From assembly GCA_035544635.1 (NCBI GenBank), contig DATKDQ010000062.1, positions 1 to 13,559 of the forward strand: a stretch of 13,559 nt of DNA, written 5' to 3'. The translations under genes and the position numbers were made by a program. The notes beneath the pieces were generated by a model that saw only the letters and a program-made list of their open reading frames with translations, had not been told where the DNA came from and ran no database searches. This DNA comes from DATAFT01 sp035544635 (GTDB lineage Bacteria > Acidobacteriota > Thermoanaerobaculia > Multivoradales > Multivoraceae). Positions 9,401 through 13,559 of the stretch are shown piece after piece (the stretch's first letter is position 1; each line of letters opens with the position of its first letter).

Positions 9401-11272
9401 TCCGCCGAGGGCGCGCGGGACCGAGGCGACCACCAACGGCTGGTCGGGATCGCTCAGGTCGACCACCGTGAGGCTCGAGACCGCATCGGCGATCAGCGCG
9501 TGGTCGCCAGCGAGCGTCACCGCTCGCGCGTCGGCGGTCGCCGCCCGGCCGCGTACGACCGGCCGGGACGGCTCCGCGAGGTCGATCACCTCGACGCCGA
9601 GCGGCCCTTCCGCGACCACCGCGATCGAGCCCCCCTCGTGCACGGCGACGGCCCGCGCCGGCCCGGTGGTCGCCGCGCTGCCGAGGAGGAAGGGCGCCCC
9701 GGGATCGGACACGTCGACCACGCTCAGCCCGCCGGCATCGGCGGCGACGAGGACAAGAGCGGCGGGCTCCGGACCGGCGCCCTGCCCGCCGGCGGCCGCC
9801 ACGCCGCGTGCCGGTGCGCCCAGCGGGACCGTGGCCAGGTGCCTCGGTGACTCAGGATCGCTGACGTCGGCGATCGCGAGACCGGCGTCGCCGGCGGCAA
9901 CGAAGGCGAGCCCGCTAGCCACCGCCACGTCGTGTGCGCTGCCCGCGAGCTCGAGGGCCGCGGCGATCGTGGGGAGGCGGCGGTTCGCCACGTCGACGAT
10001 CTGGAGCCCTTCCTCCCCCGCCGCCACGAAGGCGCGATCGCCCACCACCGCGACCGCGTTGGCGCTGCCCGGGATCGCCACGCTGGCGAGGAAGCGAGGC
10101 GAGAACGTCTGCACGATCCCCGACGCTTCCGCGGTGAATCCCGCGTTGGCCGCGGTGATCGTGCAGTCGCCGGGGCGGCCGGCGAAGACACGTCCCGGCT
10201 CGACGCCCAGACCGCACACCTCGAGATCGCTCGAAAGGTACGCGGTCCCGCGCGCGGGGGCGGTGAGGTCGACCTCGGTGCCGTCGCGCAGCGCGCCCCG
10301 GACGGTGAGATCGACCGAGGCGTCACCAAGAACGGTGTCGAACACGATGGCGAACGAGGGCGGCTGGATCTCGAGCGCGACCAGCGCCGGACCGAAGTCG
10401 AAGCTGGTCGGATCGAGCGGATCGGTGCCGAGCTCCACCTCGAGCCCATCCGAGACGCCGTCACCGTCGGTGTCGAAGCGGAGCGGATCGGTGCCGAGCA
10501 CCAGCACCTCGAGCCCGTCGTTCAGGCCGTCGCCGTCGGTATCGGGGTCGAACGGATCGAGGCCGCGGAGAAACTCCTCGCCGGTGGAGAGACCGTCCTG
10601 GTCCGGATCGAGCTGGGCATCGGCGTCGTTCAGGGGATCGAGGCCGTTCTCGATCTCGAAGTCGTCCGGCAGGCCGTCGCCGTCCGAGTCGAGGGACGCC
10701 ACCACCGTGATGCGCGCCAGGCCCAGCGCGCCCTCGTGGGTGGCGCTGATCAGCACCGTGCCGCTCGCGTTCGCGGTCACCACGCCGTTGGCGTCGACCG
10801 CGGCGACCGCAGGATTGCTGCTGCGGTAGTTGGTGCCCGCGGCCGCCTCCGTCACGTCCGCGGTGGAGCCGTCGGGCAGCGTCGCGATCGCCTCCAGCCG
10901 CATCGTCTCGCCGGCCGCACCGAGGACCTCACGCGGCGCGCGCAGGGCGAGCCGCGCCGGGATCGGCTGCGCCACCGCGAACGCGATGTCGGAGACGCGC
11001 AGCACGCCGTCGGGCGGCAGCGTCACGAAGCCCGACTGCCCGGCGCGCGTCACGCCGTTCTCGACGCAGTTCGCCCGCACCCGGATCTGTCCGAAGCTCG
11101 AGGGAACGTTCGGCAGCACCCACGAGCCGTCCGGAAGAACGCGGGTCGAGCGGTTGAGCGCGCTGACGACGCAGGTGTCGTCGAGGGGAGTCTGGGAAAG
11201 GAGCGGGAACGCCGCGAGCAGGTTGACGGCGGCGGCTCCGAGGAAGCGGTAAACGAGCGGAGCGAAACGCAC
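6431..11272 (-). CDS. Large exported multidomain protein: Ig-like, TSP type 3, LVIVD propeller and FG-GAP/VCBS repeats
   Basis: This 1613-residue protein has an N-terminal hydrophobic export signal (about 1-26). Domains in order: a Cys-containing region (30-105); a bacterial Ig-like domain, Big_2 type (106-192); thrombospondin type 3 calcium motifs (193-290); a second Ig-like domain (about 296-390); seven LVIVD-type propeller repeats (391-695); another Ig-like domain starting PPQVTITAP (718-808); a carboxypeptidase-regulatory-like domain (811-903); and fourteen FG-GAP/VCBS repeats to the C-terminus. These are binding and scaffolding modules stabilised by calcium. I see no catalytic residues, membrane anchor or known C-terminal sorting signal, so how it is retained or released is unclear. 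The GTG start is supported by GGAGG five bases upstream, and the first internal Met is residue 124. Likely roles are adhesion or matrix contact; the ligand is unknown. Confidence 0.9.
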   Translation of the reverse strand: MRFAPLVYRFLGAAAVNLLAAFPLLSQTPLDDTCVVSALNRSTRVLPDGSWVLPNVPSSFGQIRVRANCVENGVTRAGQSGFVTLPPDGVLRVSDIAFAVAQPIPARLALRAPREVLGAAGETMRLEAIATLPDGSTADVTEAAAGTNYRSSNPAVAAVDANGVVTANASGTVLISATHEGALGLARITVVASLDSDGDGLPDDFEIENGLDPLNDADAQLDPDQDGLSTGEEFLRGLDPFDPDTDGDGLNDGLEVLVLGTDPLRFDTDGDGVSDGLEVELGTDPLDPTSFDFGPALVALEIQPPSFAIVFDTVLGDASVDLTVRGALRDGTEVDLTAPARGTAYLSSDLEVCGLGVEPGRVFAGRPGDCTITAANAGFTAEASGIVQTFSPRFLASVAIPGSANAVAVVGDRAFVAAGEEGLQIVDVANRRLPTIAAALELAGSAHDVAVASGLAFVAAGDAGLAIADVSDPESPRHLATVPLGAPARGVAAAGGQGAGPEPAALVLVAADAGGLSVVDVSDPGAPFLLGSAATTGPARAVAVHEGGSIAVVAEGPLGVEVIDLAEPSRPVVRGRAATADARAVTLAGDHALIADAVSSLTVVDLSDPDQPLVVASVPRALGGVPADVARFGSLAFLADIGFFADEAVPIFDVTDPRSPLARTRLALPTEDPGRGIAADATYVYLVACAGCDSASTSGRSHLDIGQYRSLVDSFGVPPQVTITAPRDGDLVAAGASLQVEAEASDDVGVLAVELLVDGAVAGRDERPPYGFALPVPDGASRLRLGARAFDFAANRGMAEEVEVAVVRAGTTALSGMVLDPEGAPVADARVVVGSGTNAAAGAPSTVTAPDGTFLLTGVTVSLVPIVVHGSALLAGGKHRGSSAPTLPVAGGTTDVGAIRLEPIGVLYPGPRVFTGSTAASIARADFDRDGTDDLAVVHTAPAEGLAILAGKSDGRLALRQRLGVTGSFLVAGDLTLDGAPDLLIGSSSTGRVTVAVNQGDGTFAADGSTSSVGTTPRRAKIGDFDSDGLPDVLVLNTASGDLSLLLGNGDGTLRAQVRIPVGAAAEGLEVGDFDLDGALDVAVARAGSAGDSVVTILRGDGAGGLASAGVLPLSPAPRHVVAGDLDRDGVPDLAIGAGWFTDALHVFGALGRGDGTFALASPRGTSMLGFLRSMALADFDGDGELDLAVARDLSPCGDVRVLWAIGGGRFDANPMGVITDECDVREIAVGNRATAAAEGVAALPDLLSLDQVGGVTTYLNAGGRGFERRLVVGSGSAPVAVLAGHDLDGDGHLDLVYRSENGGLGIRLGNGDGTFREAPGISTGIFLHQLAAGDVNRDGAVDLVVASLDDLGVLLGAGDGTFAPPILMPVARSLTSLRVADVTGDGAPDVLATHGVRGEWLVFESLGGGVLETAAASAVGDGPRDAVVADLDGDGILDAAVLNFVSADVSVLLGEGGGRFAAQVRYPAGTRPISIAAADLNLDGALDLVVANTPAAGTPSGPRGVSVLLGTGDGAFGAPLLFGTGTVPGRIAAADLDVDGIPDVVLVHPSTNDVSVLLGLGDGTLLAPERTHAGNTPVWLDVVDVDRDGLPDLVTANRGDTGGASLSVLLHR
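6434..8560 (-). repeat. Fourteen FG-GAP/VCBS repeats (protein-level)
   Basis: These are residues 905-1613 of the large exported protein. Each unit is about 45-55 residues and pairs a DxDxDG calcium loop followed by a DL or DV strand with a later GxGDGTF turn. The loops start near residues 926, 974, 1024, 1073, 1125, 1179, 1287, 1335, 1382, 1431, 1480, 1536 and 1585. A fourteenth, degenerate unit near 1231 has lost the acidic loop. Fourteen units would fit two seven-bladed propellers, which is inference. The DNA is diverged between units, so this is an old protein repeat and not a recent tandem array. Confidence 0.9.
9188..10102 (-). repeat. Seven LVIVD-type beta-propeller repeats (protein-level)
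   Basis: These are residues 391-695 of the large exported protein. About seven units of 40-50 residues follow the pattern of an AVAV strand, a FVAAG strand, then GLxIVDVSDPxxP. Clear copies end at residues 434, 476, 527, 570, 611 and 660, with a weaker last unit. Seven blades are expected to close one propeller. The family is known from archaeal and bacterial surface proteins. Confidence 0.82.
10403..10696 (-). repeat. Thrombospondin type 3-like calcium-binding motifs (protein-level)
   Basis: These are residues 193-290 of the large exported protein. Four acidic motifs of the form DxDxDGxxxxxE begin near residues 195, 222, 243 and 267, separated by GLDP or GTDP turns. This is the common bacterial TSP3 linker, which becomes rigid on binding calcium and here sits between two Ig-like domains. 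Confidence 0.88.
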
Positions 11273-11432
11273 GGACTCCTCCCTCGCACCGGCGGCGGAC
11301 GAGGCGGCGGTCGAGCCGCTTCGTGGTGATCCGGGTGCGCTACAGAAGGGTGGCGGTGCGGCGGTCGCCGTACGCGTGCGCCGCGACTTCGCTGGGGATC
11401 GTCAGTCGAGCCAAGCGGCGAGACGACGCCGA
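11273..11432 (-). other. 160-base intergenic region
   Basis: This spacer separates the 388-residue protein gene from the large repeat protein gene, both on the minus strand. Apart from the ribosome-binding site at its downstream end I see no convincing promoter, RNA gene or terminator. A 6-base inverted repeat (GCGGCG at 11358-11363 with CGCCGC at 11379-11384) has no T-tract. The gap is large enough for a separate promoter, so co-transcription with the upstream pair is uncertain. Confidence 0.6.
11276..11283 (-). promoter_or_regulatory. Strong ribosome-binding site for the large exported protein
   Basis: On the minus strand the sequence is GGGAGGAG, with the GGAGG core five bases before the GTG codon at 11270-11272. 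It is the best Shine-Dalgarno match among the starts I examined and decides the start of this gene, which has no nearby ATG. Confidence 0.75.
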
Positions 11433-12599
11433 TCAGGGCACGTCGAAGAAATCGATGCGGGGGGTGCGCCGCGCGGTCTCCGCGGCGAGCGGCTGAGAGA
11501 TCACCAGGTAGTCCCCTCCGAACGCCACGATGTCCATGTCGCCGGTAGGGAACACCCCCAAGCGAGAGGATCCAAGGAGGAGCCCGCTCGCAATCGCGAA
11601 GACCTCGATCGACTCACGTACGGGCCGCTGGTTCAGCACGGCGAAGGACTCCGCCGACTCAGCGGACTTCAGCAAGTAGAAATGGAAGATCTCACCGAGC
11701 AGCTGACGCTCGGCGGCGGTCTCCAAGGTCTCATCGAGCTCTAGGAGGTGGAGAGGACCGGGCACGGTCTCGACTCCCTCGTGAAGCATCCGGATGCGCT
11801 CTTCAGGCCCCATGCCTGCAAGCAGTCGGCAGGCGCGTCCCGGCATACTTGCCGTCCGCCGGACCGACCCCGATCCATCGAGCGATGCGACGAACACTGT
11901 CGAGCTCGAGGAGAGGAGCTCGCCCGGCGACTCCGCTTCCAGACCGCAGATCGTCAAGCTGTCGTCGCCCGGCTTCGCGTCGACGATCAAGCTCGCGCCG
12001 GCGCCACCTTCCCAATCCCGCCAGTGAGCGGTATGGGTCGTGGGATCGAACAGTACGACGAAGCCCTTCAGCTCCTTCGCTCCCACTGCGACAAACCTGC
12101 CGTCCCGTAATCGAGCGAGCTCGTGAACCTGAACCTCGTATCCGCCCGCGCCGAGGACGAGCGCCGCTTCCCAGGCTCCACCGTCGCTCTGTAGCGCCAC
12201 GATCGCTCCGCTGCGGGCCCTGCCGACGATGAGCAGCTCACCGCCTTCGAGCTCGAGGCACCGGAAGGCGTCGATCAGGGGATCCGCGGGATGGGCGACC
12301 ACGCTCGTGTCCTCGACGACGCCGGCGGCCGACACGCTCGCCACCCAGACCTCGCGCGCGACAGGGGGCTCGCCGCGCCGGGCAGAGAGCACGAGGCGAA
12401 CGCGATCCGACTCCGCTGATGTGCAGGCCGCCCGGTACTCCAAGTCGGAGTCGCTGAAAGAGGGAAGGTGAAGGCTCCATCTTCGCTGCAGCTCGCCGGC
12501 GACCTCTGCGGCAGCCGGCCGGGGAAGTATCGAAGCCAGAGTCACCGCCAGGGCCGCGCCGCGACGGCGTCCGCAGCAGCGGCGCTTCAACGACAGCAC
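11433..12599 (-). CDS. Secreted protein of unknown function, propeller-like
   Basis: This 388-residue protein has a secretion signal: a basic N-region (KRRCCGRRRG), a hydrophobic stretch at 14-26 and likely cleavage after Ala31 in PAAA. I do not recognise a family. The mature part looks all-beta, with loosely repeated units in which a Cys or His-led strand precedes a GGELLIVGRA-like or DGRFVAVGAK-like strand and then a VALQSDG, VLFDP or VASLDG strand (about 110-142, 157-187, 214-243). Cys59, Cys114, Cys218 and Cys257 fall at roughly matching places. This suggests a small beta-propeller but is not a motif match. The GTG start overlaps the stop of the phospholipase A2-like gene by 13 bases, with GGAG eight bases upstream, so the two are probably translated together and may work together. 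Confidence 0.75.
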   Translation of the reverse strand: MLSLKRRCCGRRRGAALAVTLASILPRPAAAEVAGELQRRWSLHLPSFSDSDLEYRAACTSAESDRVRLVLSARRGEPPVAREVWVASVSAAGVVEDTSVVAHPADPLIDAFRCLELEGGELLIVGRARSGAIVALQSDGGAWEAALVLGAGGYEVQVHELARLRDGRFVAVGAKELKGFVVLFDPTTHTAHWRDWEGGAGASLIVDAKPGDDSLTICGLEAESPGELLSSSSTVFVASLDGSGSVRRTASMPGRACRLLAGMGPEERIRMLHEGVETVPGPLHLLELDETLETAAERQLLGEIFHFYLLKSAESAESFAVLNQRPVRESIEVFAIASGLLLGSSRLGVFPTGDMDIVAFGGDYLVISQPLAAETARRTPRIDFFDVP

Positions 12600-13559
12600 T
12601 TGCAGTGCTCCCTCTGGCCGTTCTCGAAGGCATCCTTGCCGAGCGTGTGAACGCCGAGGTAGTAGATCTCTGCGAATGTGAGGCAGACGGAGCTTCTCAT
12701 CGCTTCGGCCGTGCCGTCCGGTTCGTTCGGGTCGCTCACCAGCACGACACCCTCCAGGGCGAAGCAGATGCTTCTCATGTGCTCCCTGAACTCTCCGTCA
12801 CAGGCATCGCGTGCGCCGGGTCGAGAATCACAGGTCTGGTAGCAGTCGTCGTGCCGATCGCAGGGCAGGATGGGAGGATCGGGGACGGTGCCTTCAGCCG
12901 AGAAGCTTCCGGTCCCATCGCCCGGCCCAGGTGTCGGGTTGTTCCGGTGGCCGCTGTAGATCCCCGTTGCGTGTAGGTACATGTCCGCCGGGAAGTCACC
13001 GCTGCAGCCGTCGTAACTCGTCGGCACCTCCGGAACGTCTTCTCGATCTGGGCAGAGATCGAGCGCAACTCCGATCGGTGGTCCCTTCGACACGACGAAC
13101 AGCCCGTCACCGACGCAGCATTCGTGCTCAGGCTCGTAGATGCCGGCAAGCCGCCCCATCGGAGCATCGAATTCCGCGTTCCCACAGCATCGCCTCGGGG
13201 CGGGCTCGTCGGCGAGATCGAGCACCAACCTCGGATCGTCACAGCGCTCCTCGTAGCAGTTTCCGGTGCTCTGGCGCGCCGTCTCCTGCTCGTTCGGCTT
13301 GCTGACCGCTCTTCCCCCAACGCAAATCTCCATCTTGCAGTCGTCCGGCGCATTCTGCTGGGGCGTAAACGAATCGTCCACCACGCAGGCGCCGCCCGAC
13401 AGGCGCTTGCACTCGGCGCAGTCGTGACACGTCGCCGGGCGATCGGGATCGCCGGCGGCGTGCCAGCCGGCCTTGGCGATGCCGACCCCGGGATCGGAGG
13501 CGATGCGGGTGCCGTCGGCGCTCACGGTGCCGGGTCCGATGCTGACGAAGCGGGCGAGG
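12587..13559 (-). CDS. Cysteine-rich protein with C-terminal phospholipase A2-like domain (partial, 5' end outside window)
   Basis: The right edge cuts this gene; 323 codons are visible. Numbering from a GTG at 13525, residues 1-165 are cysteine-rich (paired CxxC and CC motifs) and unrecognised. Residues about 170-312 look like a secreted phospholipase A2, a calcium-dependent lipase releasing fatty acid from the sn-2 position of phospholipids. YDGCSG (171-176) is in the place of the calcium loop. PCDRHDDCYQTC (221-232) supplies catalytic His225 and calcium-ligand Asp226. CDGEFREHMRSIC (242-254) supplies the second Asp, Asp243 of the CD pair. The pattern, including HDxCYxTC, recalls group XII enzymes. 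About 48 residues separate the loop Cys from the active-site Cys, longer than usual. Twenty-three cysteines imply export, yet there is no signal peptide at 13525 and the frame stays open upstream with similar sequence, so that GTG is unlikely to be the true start. Confidence 0.78.
   Translation of the reverse strand, partial: LARFVSIGPGTVSADGTRIASDPGVGIAKAGWHAAGDPDRPATCHDCAECKRLSGGACVVDDSFTPQQNAPDDCKMEICVGGRAVSKPNEQETARQSTGNCYEERCDDPRLVLDLADEPAPRRCCGNAEFDAPMGRLAGIYEPEHECCVGDGLFVVSKGPPIGVALDLCPDREDVPEVPTSYDGCSGDFPADMYLHATGIYSGHRNNPTPGPGDGTGSFSAEGTVPDPPILPCDRHDDCYQTCDSRPGARDACDGEFREHMRSICFALEGVVLVSDPNEPDGTAEAMRSSVCLTFAEIYYLGVHTLGKDAFENGQREHCKCCR
12608..12614 (-). promoter_or_regulatory. Ribosome-binding site inside the phospholipase A2-like gene
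   Basis: On the minus strand GAGGGAG ends eight bases before the GTG at 12597-12599. It lies within the last codons of the upstream gene and supports the overlapping start of the 388-residue protein. Confidence 0.6.

Noticed and set aside
11358..11384. A 6-base inverted repeat in the intergenic region as a terminator
   Set aside because: The loop is long, there is no T-tract, and such short GC palindromes are expected by chance here.
12587..13525. A complete 312-residue protein starting at the 13525 GTG
   Set aside because: There is no signal peptide despite 23 cysteines, and the frame continues openly to the window edge, so the gene is treated as 5'-truncated.

Overview
The window is GC-rich bacterial DNA and every gene I can support lies on the minus strand. 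The composition, dense GTG starts, overlapping genes, a lipoprotein-type binding protein and long exported propeller and Ig-like proteins suggest an uncultivated Gram-negative, perhaps from Myxococcota or other former Deltaproteobacteria, or Acidobacteriota. No rRNA or core marker gene is present, so this placement is a guess.

Read in the direction of transcription (right to left), the window opens with a gene cut by the right edge (12587-13559). It encodes a cysteine-rich protein whose C-terminal third carries a secreted phospholipase A2 signature: a His-Asp pair in a Cys-flanked motif and a second downstream Asp. Its stop overlaps by 13 bases the start of a gene for a secreted 388-residue protein of unknown function with propeller-like repeats (11433-12599). 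After 160 bases comes a 1613-residue exported protein (6431-11272). It is a chain of Ig-like domains, four calcium-binding thrombospondin type 3 motifs, seven LVIVD propeller repeats, a further Ig-like domain, a carboxypeptidase-regulatory-like domain and fourteen FG-GAP/VCBS repeats. These three genes look like cell-surface or secreted functions.

The left half (26-6313) is a complete oligopeptide ABC importer operon in the order oppA-oppB-oppC-oppD-oppF: lipoprotein binding protein, two permeases and two ATPases. oppA and oppB are 3 bases apart. The other three junctions are 4-base ATGA or GTGA overlaps, so the set is almost certainly one translationally coupled transcript. A candidate promoter sits so close to the oppA GTG that the message could be leaderless. 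The transporter is canonical in its motifs but has two unusual extra segments on its exported face: about 100 Ala-rich residues in OppA, and a loop of roughly 125 residues, Pro/Asp/Ala-rich with a CxxC, in OppC.

The clearest leads are the phospholipase A2-like protein with its coupled partner, and the paired insertions in the importer. I see no mobile element, CRISPR array, tRNA or rRNA.
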